From contig OX328123.1 in NCBI GenBank assembly GCA_946811695.1, forward strand, positions 30,843,899 through 30,907,898: 64,000 nucleotides of DNA, given 5' to 3'. The stretch comes from Gonocerus acuteangulatus. Lineage: Eukaryota; Arthropoda; Insecta; Hemiptera; Coreidae. The position numbers were made by a program, and so were the translations under genes. This document shows, piece after piece, positions 31,720 through 44,181 of this stretch; positions within the stretch are counted from its first letter, which is position 1, and every line of letters starts with the position of its first letter. The notes below the pieces were generated by a model. The model was not told where the DNA came from. It searched no databases and was given only the letters and a program-made list of their open reading frames with translations.

Positions 31720-31950
31720 CAATCAAAGGAAATAAAACAACTTTCATTCACATTTTTATTTTTGGTTTCCCTTGTTTATTAAATGCAAAAAAGAAAGAAA
31801 GGTAACTAGAAGGTTATAAGCATTGGAAGAATGCTTATAACCTTCTAGTTTCCTTTCTTATAAATAATTTTAAAATATGAATACCAATACTAAAATGCTA
31901 ATCGGATCGGATCGGGTCGAGACCAATGTAGGTACTCACGTCAGCCGCTG
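31417..31950. repeat. Inverted-repeat element with T-run and hairpin
   Basis: Outer arms cctacattggtc with gatccaatccgat (about 31496-31545), and the complement with atcggatcggatcgg and gaccaatgtagg (about 31897-31935). Inside are a 55-nt T-run (31665-31719) and a hairpin at 31795-31859 with 30-bp arms, one mismatch and the loop ggaag. A second partial copy of the left end precedes it (31417-31445). Probably a degenerate DNA transposon carrying later insertions. Confidence 0.55.
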
Positions 31951-32267
31951 TTGGCCGTTGTCGTGCCAACAGCGGCCGACATGAGCCTTAAGCTCCCAGG
32001 TCAGAGGAGGTGGAATGAATGAGGATTGTATAAATGTGTAGCCGTTGAGGTAAAATGTTAACTACTAGGATCCGTAGGGGTTGATGAGAAAGACAAGGTG
32101 GAAGGAACAGCTGGAGCGAGAGATGCTCACGAATACATTAACACGCTTCGGTCACCGGTCAAAGGAACCGCCAAAGGTCACAACCTCTCTCCTCCATTCA
32201 GATTACAATATTATCTCTATATTCAGATATTCTCTTTCTACCTAAATACACTCTCCTCACTACATAA

Positions 32268-32330
<63 letters not shown>

Positions 32331-33231
32331 TAGACAAGTGTTAATTTGAAATTTTATTCATTGACCTTCCGCATACACAAGAAACCTTATAAAATTATAA
32401 GTAATAGCCCGATAGCGGCCACCGTTTTGTCCTGAAACCTTCCTATAACAATAGATTAGTTGAATTTGTTAACCAGCAAACTGTGTCCGTCAGGGGAGTT
32501 ATTGTTGATTTCACCAGAAAAACAAAACAAAACAAAAACGGATTACCTGAAAATTTGTAGTATAGTATACTTTTAGTCTGCGGATAAAGAGCATAATGTT
32601 TGCTTACTTTCTTATTAGGGTCCGCCTGACTTTGTCGATGATTCAACCTGATGATTATGAAGTCTGAAATACTCTTTAGTAAGTGAAAAAGGAGAACTTT
32701 TATACAATTCCTAGATGAGAAATATTTAAAAATATTAATCGAATGAAAAAAAAACTGTAAACATATTTAAACTTAATGTACCTCATTTAATGTTAATTAA
32801 TCCGCCATTTTTAGTCCGGCCTTGGGTCGGGCTATATTCAGTGTTAAGCTCATTGAGAGAGTTGTTTATTTCACAATGGTGGCTCAGAAATGGTAAAAAG
32901 CAGTAGATAGTCTTCATATACTTTGTAATAAAAGTAACACAAATAAATGTTAGTATTTATTTGAAACAGATTATATTTCTATTCGGAACCGCGAATCAAA
33001 CTCCTGACTTTATTGATATATTTTATATTGGCATAATGGGTATAGGATTTTTGTAATCTCTTTCTTATTTATGGTTGTAGAACAATTCTGTTATCTGTAT
33101 TAGGGACATCGAATGACGGATGATTTTATAGGCTGTTGGTTATTTAAGGTGAATATTTACTAACTCTTTTTGGTAAACCCAAACTTCTTCGCGATTAAGT
33201 CAAATAATGATTACATGGTGATGATTAGGGG
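31951..33231. other. Non-coding stretch with a TA microsatellite
   Basis: A (TA)n tract of about 60 bp lies at 32270-32329; the ORF over it is an artefact of the repeat. Around 32458-32500 a ttgttaaccagcaaa motif recurs from the Helitron-like family B. Nothing else recognised. Confidence 0.45.
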
Positions 33232-34116
33232 TGTTCATGTGAAATAAAATTGAAAATATGTTGTAAAAAATACCTAAAACACTGAAAAATATTGAAAAGA
33301 AAATCATACATAATTAGCACGAACTTTAAATGGAAAGCAAAAAATGACTAAAAATCTATAACATATTAAAAATGAAGCATAAATAAAAAGTAGGACCGCA
33401 TTTTAGAAGGGGAAAAGTGAAGTTGGAAATTTTTACAGATGAACATTATTTTGGAAAATTGTTTGCAAAACATGCATTTTTAAATTATCAAACGTGAAAT
33501 GACGCCGGTCTGATCTCATAAGGGGAGTATACAGTGGTCACCGATCATGCCCATTTTCTTTCTGGTGATTTTGCATCGAAAAATTGTTACCACAGGTCTG
33601 AGCGTTTCGTCCAATGCACCCTAGGAGCTAAGAAATAAAACAAAATAGGCTGAAAATTCATTATTTTATATCTCGAGTTTGGAAAATAATATTGACATGA
33701 TTCCTACACTATTTATTTTAGAGACTAGATTAAAGGAATATTACAATAGTTAAACAATAATTTGTTATATATTTTTTAAAAGGCATTTGCTCGTAGACTA
33801 TTTAGCGTCGGGGCTGCCAGCCACCTTTGCTTCTTGCTATTAAGACACAGTGAGCTAGACTCAATGGGTAAAGCATTATTTTCTTTCTCGGTTTTCCCTT
33901 TATTTTTTCCATTAAAAAATAAAGAGAACATCAAAATATGTAGCAAAAATATTTATTAATGGCAGAATATGTAAAAATATGGATTTTTGACAACATATGG
34001 AAAATAATAACCTGTTTAAATTATTTAAAATCACTTAAAACGTACAGTATTTCATCAACAACTACGATTTAAGGACCAGAAAAAAATATGTAAATACAAT
34101 AAGATCCGTTCCCTAG
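33232..34116 (+). mobile_element. Second fragment of the 26.5-kb hAT family
   Basis: Colinear with about 27110-28065 of the hAT element: gaaaatatgttg, gcatgcattt, cgtgaaatgacgccggtctg, ggcagaatatgtaaaaatat and gatccgttccctagtgat have clear counterparts. Both termini are missing. About 33530-33850 has sequence absent from the other copy. Confidence 0.7.
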
Positions 34117-34499
34117 TGATGATACATACATTCATGCCTGCCCGACCATCTACGATGCTACACAATAGGGAGTAGTGACTCGCCCTCCCGCCTTCCTTTC
34201 ACCTTTGCAATATTACTAAACCATCAATTATCCTCCCTCTCTCTTTCATGATGGGCCAGAGGAAATGGAGGAATTTATTTGAAGAGAAAATCCCATCAGC
34301 CACGAAGGCAGATATTGGTAGTTACATTTACTTAAATTGTCTTGGAGGGTTGAATATTATAAAGTAGTTAGGGGAATCCTCGACAGAAAGATCGTCTGTC
34401 ATTTCTGGGAGGGGGGCCGGGGTTTTGTGAATGAGAGGGGGGACCCATTAGCCCGTTCAGTCCGCTCCTTCATCTTCTATCCGTTCATTCATTAAATAC

Positions 34500-35262
34500 A
34501 CTCATACTTTGATGATAAGAAGGCTCAAAAGAAGTATTTCAATAGCTAGGGTCTTATCATTAATATTTGCAAGGCAGAGTTCATTCATTAAATACATTCA
34601 TACTTTGATGATAAGAAGGCTCAAAAGAAGTATTTCAATAGCTAGGGTCTTATCATTAATATTTGCAAGGCAGAGTTCATTCATTAAATACATTCATACT
34701 TTGATGATAAGAAGGCTCAAAAGAAGTATTTCAATAGCTAGGGTCTTATCATTAATATTTGCAAGGCAGAGTTCATTCATTAAATACATTCATACTTTGA
34801 TGATAAGAAGGCTCAAAAGAAGTATTTCAATAGCTAGGGTCTTATCATTAATATTTGCAAGGCAGAGTTCATTCATTAAATACATTCATACTTTGATGAT
34901 AAGAAGGCTCAAAAGAAGTATTTCAATAGCTAGGGTCTTATCATTAATATTTGCAAGGCAGAGTTCATTCATTAAATACATTCATACTTTGATGATAAGA
35001 AGGCTCAAAAGAAGTATTTCAATAGCTAGGGTCTTATCATTAATATTTGCAAGGCAGAGTTCATTCATTAAATACATTCATACTTTGATGATAAGAAGGC
35101 TCAAAAGAAGTATTTCAATAGCTAGGGTCTTATCATTAATATTTCCAAGGCAGAGTTCATTCATTAAATACATTCATACTTTGATGATAAGAAGGCTCAA
35201 AAGAAGTATTTCAATAGCTAGGGTCTTATCATTAATATTTCCAAGGCAGAGTTCATTCAATT
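34500..35262 (+). repeat. 96-bp tandem repeat, eight units, frame-preserving
   Basis: Eight units of 96 bp (32 codons) are open in one plus-strand frame over 34509-35300. Each unit would encode MIRRLKRSISIARVLSLIF, then A/P, then RQSSFIKYIHTL. Six units carry A and the last two carry P (gcaagg against ccaagg); otherwise they look identical. No protein family is recognised. Because 96 is a multiple of three, any unit without a stop gives a long ORF, so coding is not implied. Confidence 0.92.
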
Positions 35263-35300
35263 TCATGGAGCATTGCCGAAAGGGCTGTAGTAGTCGTTAA

Positions 35301-36008
35301 TTTGGAGAGAAAGAATGGGCTGAAGTAAATCGGTGTGGGTTTATGAGCTTAATCTATTTTCAAAGAAGCACATCAAAGGAAAAAAATGCATTTTGTTTTT
35401 TTCTATTGATTGCTTTGAGTGACGGTTTTTAGTAATTTTCGAAGGAATGTATTTTATATAACAACGGAACTCAACAATTTGTTGTAAAAAAAAAAACAAA
35501 AAACGAATGCCTATTAGGGTCATTTGGAAATAAGGTACCCTGGATATAAAATATTAATTAGTCCGTACCGGTCGTTAATTCCCCTGCCTCCCAATGAGCT
35601 ATACAAACACAAAAGAATAAAGAGATTTTGTTGTTTTTTTGTTTGTTTATAGGTTATTTTAATCTAATTCTAAAGGAAAGCGGCGTACACTGCACATTGC
35701 AAACATACAATCTCTCAGACCTGTTGTTCTCTTTGCTATTCTACGCCGATGCACAGCTGCTGCGGTGTAGTTTTGATTCAATTGATGAGGCAGGTCGTGT
35801 TATAGCTACAGCTGCCTTAGGATCAGCCACCCGTGACAAGTGCTTCCAATGACTCAGACCTTTATGTAATATATTGCTCATCCTTGTCTAAATTCCCCAG
35901 ATCTATCTCTTATGATTGGCTAAACCCGTCAGGGTAATATTCAATCGCCAAAACAAAGTTTGGTTTTTATGGGTTGTGTTTAATAGGTCTGGACAATTTG
36001 AAGTTCAT
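35301..36008. other. Non-coding stretch
   Basis: No recognised gene. The 74-codon ORF at 35628-35852 shows no known domain. Confidence 0.4.
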
Positions 36009-36314
36009 CACGTTCCCTGTTCCCTGTTCCCTGTATGAAACATGAAAACTACCCGGCAAGTCAAAATGAATTTTTATAACAAAGGGTTCCCTCTCATATT
36101 TGAAAACCATATTACCACCCCCGATGTTTTTCTAAGCTTCATGACTGTCCTATCAAGCCCAAGCTTAAAACTTTGCAAGACCTAGCACTTTCAGCGAATA
36201 TATTTCAATAGAAATTGTATAAACCCTGTGAGCCACATGTGGTTCACGAACTTAGTGAGACGTCCCGGTGTCCCGTTTTGTGATTCACGCGTGGATCACG
36301 GGACAGGGAACGTG
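36009..36314. mobile_element. Possible MITE with cacgttccctgt ends
   Basis: cacgttccctgt at 36009-36020 faces its complement acagggaacgtg at 36303-36314. The left end is followed by repeats of tccctgt. No target duplication found. Confidence 0.45.
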
Positions 36315-37845
36315 TATTGAGGGCTGTTAGGGTGCATTAAAAAATATTCAAGGTATTCTTCTTAACAGCCATATAAAAATTCGTATTCATTTTCTTCTTG
36401 AAAGACACCCTTAGTACTTACAGCATGCCTATTGTAAATATCTTCATCATGTGGAAATGCCTTTTCGCCTATCCTTGGTGCCTGCTTTTCTTATTGGTCA
36501 TTCAAAACTTTTTATAGATGGCTCTAGGGGAGTACTCCATACTTCTCGTGCTTTGCCACAGCACATTATCAACAAAAAAAATCACTTATTTTTTATAACA
36601 AAAATGTAAGAACTTCCAATTGTGAACAGAATTTCAACTATAATGGCAAGCGAGAGCTCTATTAAAAAAATTATAAGGTTAAATGGATACGTCATTAATA
36701 GGTTTTGTAATTACTGTGATTATTGTACTCAAGACGGTATGATTACCTTTTTTATTTTATTTAAAAATGTTACGGTAATAGTTTTTCTACCTCAAATGAG
36801 AATTGTAAACACATAATTTATTTCCGAGCGCTGTAATATTGAAAACTGTAACTTTGAAAACCACTTGTATGGGGAGAAACTCGTTGGGCTGACTCCAGCT
36901 ACCGGACCTGTTGGATATTCCAGTGGGAATCGATATCATCTCAGCCAAGGCTCTAAGCTTCCAAACTGGAACTAATACCATTCTAGCTCTCCAGCCTTCC
37001 TGGCGAGGATTTCCAGATTCTTTTCCTTAGCTCGCCTTTTCATTTTCCAGCGAATAGAACCTATCTTTTTTCTGAGGATATTCTTGGCTGGAAAATCCCC
37101 CTAGTGAGATCATATGCCAATATTCAAGATTTTCTTCATATATGAAGTTTACTTTCCGTTCTAGGTGGCTAGAATTGTGTTTTCGCAGTTATCCTGCCGG
37201 CAGTTGAAATAACGATCGATGTCGTTGTACATGACGGTTCCGTTTCGAACGTTTGATGGAAACGAAGATGGAACCAACCTAAAATTTGAAATAATTTTTC
37301 AGTTGACTTTACTTGTTTGTTCGTACATTGTCCACTGGTAGAAGTCTTAGGACTGAAAACGACCTAATACGAGAATAAAGGCTGATTAGAAATGAAATCT
37401 AAATACCATTATCACACCAGTTATCTTTTAGCGCACATACGTAAAAAAGGCATTGTTACTACTACAATTGGGCTTGACTCGTATTCATAAACAAAATATG
37501 TTGGGGCTTTATTAGTACTTTAAAACATACCTTGATTTAAAGTAATTGTTATCGGAAATAAAGTCGCAGTCGGTTTTGCTATCGGGATTAGTAAGTAAAA
37601 TTATATTGGCAATAGAATCACATCTAGAATATAGGAGTGGATCGTCAAGAAAATTGGTATTTGTGAGACAATGTCTGACGGTATGGATATCGTGATTGGT
37701 AGTGGAAATACAACTGGTATTTGTCGTAGACTCACAGGCGTGGATTGTGAATGAATTGGTATTGTTTATGCTCTTGACTGATTAGTGAATCCTGTGTGGT
37801 GATTGGGAGTTGCAACAGAATCACAGCGAGAATAGAAATGTGTTG
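36315..37845. other. Non-coding stretch, nothing clear
   Basis: No coding exon, RNA or repeat boundary recognised. Short ORFs at 36622-36981 lie on both strands and are not recognised. Confidence 0.4.
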
Positions 37846-38590
37846 GAAATGAAAAGAAAAAAATTGTTCTTATTTCGGGACACATGTCCCTTAGGAATAA
37901 TTTCGAACTTGACCGGTCAAACAATTTAAAATATTAAATTTCATCACTAAAGTATGAATGGAAACTTGACTAGGGGTTGGCTGAAACTGGCAGGGATAAA
38001 ACGTGAAGGAAGAGTCGAGATTTAAAGGTTTCTTGGCAGCTTAGCGGACAGACAGAGGTAAGGAATTGCATAGCGTGGTCGCACGGTACGGTGGGAAGGA
38101 ATACAGAGATTGAAAGGACAAGAGAGGTTGTTACAGGGGTAAACAGAGGATTTAAATTTAAGGAGTTAAAAGATATAAGATCTTGGGGATTGAATGACTT
38201 GATGAAGGACTGAACTGAGGATGCACTGGTGAGCTCGCGGTAGAAGTGCGATCTATGGTGGTCTCTGGGGATCCCAAGGATAAAACGAATGAAATAGTTT
38301 ATCAGAAGCTTGAGTTTTGCCTTTAGATAAACAGAATGTCCACCGTCCAACAAACTACCATAGTCGAACTATAGGAATAAGAATGAGGTTACAATGAGTT
38401 GACGTGTAGTTTTTGGCAGGAGGAGGCGGAAGTGGTTGAGCTGTCTGAGGATAAATATGGATCGTCCGGAAATTTGGGAAGTATTATTTTTCGAGGGAAG
38501 GTTTTGATAAAATTCTAAGGTTTTTAACCGATGTAAGGGATGCTGTTGAGGAAAAAGAGCAGAAAAGGGGAGGTGAAACATATGAGGGAT
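37846..38590 (-). pseudogene. Second LINE family, 5'-truncated copy 1
   Basis: Minus-strand 3' part of a non-LTR retrotransposon: SQISGRSIFILRQLNHF, FIRFILGIPRDHHRSHFY and a C-terminal tail with LSLPVSANP. The 3' end carries ggacacatgtccc followed by an A-rich tail. Frameshifts are present. The same family and orientation occurs at 39222-40430. Confidence 0.8.
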
Positions 38591-39221
38591 ATGTGTAAAT
38601 GAATTTGTGTTGTTTTATTCTGTTAGAGTGATTAGTGAATGTGGATTGGTGAGTTGATTGGGAGTGGCAATATTGACTACCGTGATGGAAACATTTTAAG
38701 TGGCAGAGACAAAAAGTAATTGTATTTACCCCACTGTTGCTGGTTTATGCCTACTACGTTGGATAAGTATGGCAGTATAAACTAGGTATTCAACTTCTCT
38801 ACCCACTAAACTGTTCAAGTTCTTACGTCTTTTTGAAATTTATTGCTGGGAAAGTAATATCAGAGAACGATAAATACTTGGCTCCGAGAAAACTTCCGAT
38901 AAAGTACATTAGTGGATGGTTTCAGAAAGAAGTTAGTAGTAACTCAAATGGAACCGCAGTTAGAATGACAAATAAAAGTGATTAACTACGATCTTCTAGT
39001 TCCCCCGAGGGATTGCTCCGGTAGTAATATACATATATTATGGTTATATATTTCATCTATCATGTTTCCAAGCCTTAATTAGCATTTTTTCTTACAGGAA
39101 TATTTCTCTGTTATTTATGTTCTTAGTTAAAATCGGAAGTAGTTTGTTGAAGACGATTTAGATTTTACGCAAATGGTTTGGATATTTGCATTTAGTAGGA
39201 AGAATAGTAATTAACCGCTGT
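38591..39221. other. Spacer between two LINE copies
   Basis: Nothing recognised. Confidence 0.4.
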
Positions 39222-40430
39222 AATGAAATGAAATGAAAAGTTTTATTCTTATTCCGGGATACATGTCCCATAGGAATAATTTTGAAATTACAAAATAATA
39301 ATGAATTTAATATATAAACTTATAAATGCTATCAGTATATAATGTACAGCTTCAATATAGACTAGGGGTTGGGTAAAACTTCCAGGGATAGAAGGTGGTG
39401 GAAGAGTCGGGATTTAATGGTTTCTAGGTTGGTAGAATGGCGGACAAACAGAGGCAAGGAATTCCATTGCGTGGTGGCACGGGTGACGAATGATTTTTCG
39501 AATATTGCTGTTCGGTGGGAAGGAATATAAAGATCGGAAGGAGGAGATCGGTTGTTACGGGAGTGAACAGAAGATTTAAATTAGAGGAGTTGAAAAATAT
39601 AAGAAGGTCTACGGGATTGAATTACATGGTATAGGACTGAGCCGAGGAAGTACTGTCGACGATAAAGAGGGAATAGCCAATTTAGCTCCTGGTAGAAATG
39701 TGATATATGGGAGTCTCTGGGTATCCCGAGGATAAAACGAGTGAAACAGTTCATGAGGCGTTTGAGTTTTGCCTCGAGATCGCCAGAAAGTCCACCGTAC
39801 ACCAAACAACCATAGTCAAACTCGGGGAATAATAGGAAGATACGAGGAATTGACGGCAGGAGATGGCGGGAGAGGTTGAGCTGTCTCAGAATAAATATGG
39901 ATCGACGGGAAATTTGGGAAATATGATTTTTCCAGGAAAGGTTCTGATCAAATATGATTCCAAGATTTTTAACTGATTTACAATATTTTATAGGGATGCT
40001 GTTGAGGTAAAGGGCTGGAAAAGGGGAAGTGGAATTTATGGGGGATTGGGAGCCTATATCAATGGCTTTGGATTTATCTGGATTCAGGGAAAGCTTATTA
40101 GCTGCGGCCCATCATTATTGATGTTATTAAGATCTACTTGCAGCTTGTCTACTGCGACTCGTAGCAAAGAGGGCTTAAAGGATAGGTAGATTTGGGTATC
40201 GTCAGCGTAAAGATGGAACTTGGAATGAACTATGGAAAGAGGAAGATCATTGATGTAAACAGAAAATAGAGTTGGGGATAACGAGGAGCCCTGGGGTACA
40301 CCGCGGGAAATAGGCAGAGGGCTAGAAGGATTGCTGTCGGGGATGACCACGTCTTGGGATCGATTGGATAGAAAGGATTGGAAAAGGAAAGAGATTGGAG
40401 TTTGGTGAGGAGGATTTGATTGCATTACGC
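39222..40430 (-). pseudogene. Second LINE family, copy 2 with reverse transcriptase
   Basis: Minus strand. The reverse transcriptase segment (40425-40084) shows SRGVPQGSSLSPTLFSVYIN and FHLYADDTQIYLSF, with the intact catalytic box YADD. A frameshift near 40125 moves the reading to ANKLSLNPDKSKAID and NLGIIFDQNLSWKNHIS; further on are GLSGDLEAKLKRLMNCFTRF and ILGIPRDSHISHFYQ. The 3' end is ggacatgtatccc followed by a tail reading gaaatgaaatgaaa on the plus strand, a short-motif tail unlike poly(A). Placed in the CR1/Jockey supergroup by motif only. Confidence 0.85.
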
Positions 40431-40992
40431 TGTAGGGTCATCAGCATACTGCATTCAAGTCTATGCAGTATCTTGAAGTTTCCGAGTATAATTTCTACGT
40501 CCTTATGCAGGATTGTTAAGTATGGGAAAGACCTTCACCTGTTCTGGGAACAGCCCTGCTTCTTCCATTGTCTGGAGAGAGGCATGTACAGACAGAGTCA
40601 TTTTATTCGTCTGTTTTAGCATATTCCGAAGTCGGTGTGCGTTTGTTAACAGGATATCGGCCGCAATTTTGATTTGTTTTTGTCACGAGACTAAGTATTT
40701 AGCATTCCCATATCAAAGGATCGGACGAATTTATTTACCAAGAACTCGGTACACATGAGTAGGGGGAGGAGACACGTTCGAAATTTGTGTCATATTACAA
40801 TGAGAATCGCTGTACTTCGTGCCAATCTAAAAAGGAAACTAATTCGGTCCATTAGGAATGTGGGATTAGTCCGGAATCAAATTTACTGGCACCGGCTGTT
40901 ATTTATACTTCCTTGAAACGAAACTCGTTAGATATCTTGCCCAACAATGAGGAACACGTGCTTTAAAAATAACCAGATTTGATTTACTAGGA
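40431..40992. other. Non-coding stretch
   Basis: No recognised gene; ORFs at 40395-40758 overlap the LINE edge and have no family resemblance. Confidence 0.4.
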
Positions 40993-41432
40993 CAGGGTGT
41001 CTACTGCATGAAAATTTCACGAAATTGAAAAAAGGGTATGAAAATATTGAAAAAGTCACGAATTTTGGAAGCATGCCACGAAATTTCAGTGTTACCGGAG
41101 TCTAAAATAATCCTGTGGCTTCCACGCATTCGTAATTGTCACTGTTTTTGTACAGCGATTTAATTCTCTCTGCCTACCCCACCTCCTCTTCTGTCAGATA
41201 CCTTTGTTATAGCATTTATACATAAATTCAACATTATATATTTTTATTTGTATTTTTTCACATTCAGAGTTACACAATTATGGTTAAAAATAATTTTAAG
41301 CTAAAACTGAAGGATTTTTATTATTAATTGAAATTACTTTCTTTTTAATGGGCATGATATTTGCATTTCAAGTGATGAAAATGTCACGGAAAAGTCATGA
41401 AATAGGCTTTCACAAAAGTAGTAGACATCATG
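40993..41432. mobile_element. MITE-2 copy 3 (hAT-like)
   Basis: Begins cagggtgtctactg and ends gtagacatcatg (a degraded form of gtagacaccctg). Internal gtcacgaattttg and aaagtcatgaaata blocks match the 2704-3025 copy. It is longer than copy 1 (440 against 322 bp). Confidence 0.65.
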
Positions 41433-41575
41433 TAGAAGCTGGGGTTTACTCCTGAACGAAGTTATATAAAAAATTATTAATTTTCACTACAAATATACAA
41501 TAGAACTATTTATTTTGTATTTATATAGCCTATTGTTATCACATCCTTAGGGATGCTGCGGAACACTGTTCATCT

Positions 41576-44181
41576 CATAGGCGTATATAAGGGAGTGAGG
41601 CTGAGGAGGCTGCAGCCCTCCCCCCCCCCCCGAAATCGGTAAAAATATGTCATAAAAACCTTAAAAATAAATTAAATAAGATCACTTAGTTCAGAAAAAA
41701 TAATCCCCAAAAAAACATAAATGTGAAATAGAGGCCAAGTTCCTGTCCCCACAAAGAAACTCTCCCTTCCTCAAAAATATCCCCTCCTAAAACCCCCCAA
41801 AAACGCCCTACACTCCAAAAAAGTATTATGAGTTCGTGTATTAATTCAACAAAAAATATTTGCCAATACAAGAGATGATACAAGAAAGAAATGTCCAAGT
41901 TCATTACTTGGAAGACCTCATAGTTACTTACTAAGAACAGTAAAGACACTTCAACTGACCTTTAAAAACAACAATAAAAATACTTATATCCAGTTACTAA
42001 AATATCACTTTCCTCAACCAGGTATATTCTTAAAATTGGCAATGTTTAGTTTTTCTCTAAAGATAATTTCGGCACAAAAAAAAAACATTGCCAAGTTTAA
42101 GAATATACCTGGTTGAGGAACGTGATATTTTAGTAACTGGATATAAGTATTTTTATTGTTGTTTTTAAAGGTCAGTTGAAGTGTCTTTACTGTTCTTAGT
42201 AAGTAACTATGAGGTCTTCCAAGTAATGAACTTGGACATTTCTTTCTTGTAATATCTCTTGTATTGGCAAATATTTTTGGTTGAATTAATACACGAACTC
42301 ATACTACTTTTTTGGAGTGTAGAATGGTAAGGCGTTTTTGGGGGGTTTTAGGAGGGGATATTTTTGAGGAAGGGAGAGTTTCTTTGTGGGGACAGGAACT
42401 TGGCCTCTATTTCACATTTATATTTTTTTTGGGGATCTCATTACTTTTTTCTAAGTATTAAATAGAATTGAGTTGCCGCATACCTACTGGCTTTTGTACT
42501 TCATATAAAACCAGGGTCTTTGGATTGTGCATAAGGTTCTCCTTACTGCTTGATATTTGATACCAATAATCAACCTACATACATCTAATCACTAGACTAG
42601 AAAAGTTAGAAGCTCTTCCAGATGACATTACTCTCTTGATGACAAATTGATTGCTCTCTTAACTAAACTATTACACTGTAAAACACAGGAACCTTATCCC
42701 TAGGATAAAGATCGCAATAGGGAAAGTGTAGAAGGCCTTCAAGAAAAATATAAGAACAAAGACGATACATTTTGGGTTTGTGATCCTAAACTTTGTAATT
42801 TAGATGGCTCGACTTTGAAAAACTTAGTATCTGCTTTGAAGTATATTATGCAGTGAACCCCTACGACTTTATTTACTACATTTAAGAAAGAAGTCACAAC
42901 TGTTTTTGTTAAGATGCGTCGAAATGTTTTTTAAAACATCAAATATAGGTTCTCCTTACCAAAACGATTCATTTGATACCTCACATGATTGGTTTCAAAA
43001 GAAATGATAGCATTTCGATGGAACAAAAAGTACAAAACGTCATAGGTAATATGACACTCCCGTATCAAGACCTACGTGCTTGCCAAGTTTGGTCAAAATA
43101 GGCCAAACGGTGTGAATTTGTATAAGGAACAAACATACAGACAGACAGCTGAAAGACCTTTTTTACCTAGCCTAGTGCATTCCCCGGACCAAGGCCTACC
43201 TGTGTGCCAAGTTTGGTCAAAATCGGTCAAATGGTCTGCATGTTTGTGTAAGAAACAAACATGCAGACAGACAGCTGATAGACGATTTTGACTAGCCTAT
43301 GACACTACCCGGATAAAGACCGACATGTGTGTCAAATTTTGTCAAACGGTGAGTATTTGTATAAGGAACAAGAAGACAGACAGCTGATAGACAATTTAAC
43401 CTAGCCTATGATTCTCCCCGTATCAAGACCCATCTGTGTCCCTAGTTTGGTCAAAATCGGTCAAACGGTACGGAGTTGTAAGGGGAACAAACATACAGAC
43501 AGACAGCTGGTATACGATTTTTACCGAGCCTCTATGCGTCTAATTGTTTCTTAAAACATCAAATATAGGTTCTTCATACCGAGGCAATTCATTTGATACC
43601 CCACATCGTGGGTTTCGGACGGAATTATGGGTTTCCGAAGGAAGTAAAAAACTGGAACGCCCCCGCCCCGGAAGCGGAGTCAAACACAACTTTTTGCGAT
43701 TTTTCGATTTTTTCCTTTAATAACGTCTTCATATCTATCTTCATGCAAAATTTCAAGTCTCTAGCATCATGGGAAGTGCCTAATAATTTTGATGAGTCAG
43801 TGAGTGAGTGAGTCCTATAAATTCCGATTTTCGATCGCTTATATCTCAGAAACTATTCGATTTAGAATTATGAAAATTTCCAGTTTTACTCACATCTAGT
43901 AGTATAAAACCTGTGTAAAATTTCATAACTTTATCTTTACCTGGTTGTAAGTTATGAGAGGGTAAAAATCGGCTCTAAGACCTCCTGTAATATACACACA
44001 GTATGCTTAGGCCGGAACTTGGCCTGGCGCACTACCGTGCGCCTAGATTTGTTTTGGGTGTAATAGCGTTTTAATTGGCTAACTATTGGAAGTTTTAGAT
44101 TGTAAGTATTAAATGCCCTGTCAGCCCTCCGCGAAATTCTCCTAGCCCCCTTCCCGAAATTGTTTTCTATATGCGCCCATG
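41576..44181. mobile_element. MITE-1 copy interrupted by Helitron-like family A
   Basis: The left part 41576-41703 and right part 44047-44181 together rebuild a MITE-1 element (cataggcgtata end, C-run, cataaaaaccttaaaaata, then tgtaatagcgtttta and gcgcccatg). The break falls where the uninterrupted copy at 46771-47009 reads ttcataaaaaatattccatt. Confidence 0.8.
41704..44046 (+). mobile_element. Helitron-like family A, copy 2 (2343 bp)
   Basis: Same TCCCCAAA start and ggcgcac...gtgcgcc plus CTAG end as copy 1, and the same internal order: palindrome 41704-42435 (arm 1 lacks 9 bp present in arm 2), ~123-bp repeats (about 43065-43530), a short GTGA tract, and the 3' region. Relative to copy 1 there are small indels, including a ~50-bp segment at about 42757-42805 missing from copy 1. 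A 72-codon frame (43593-43811) is open in both copies and ends at the same place, without a recognised family. Confidence 0.72.

Noticed and set aside
34509..35300. 263-aa repeat protein gene
   Set aside because: The ORF is explained by a stop-free tandem repeat whose unit is a multiple of three; no promoter, splice or homology evidence. Kept as a repeat and as a finding only.
35628..35852. Possible small gene with ORF of 74 codons
   Set aside because: No domain, no splice context, no repeated copy; length is within chance expectation.
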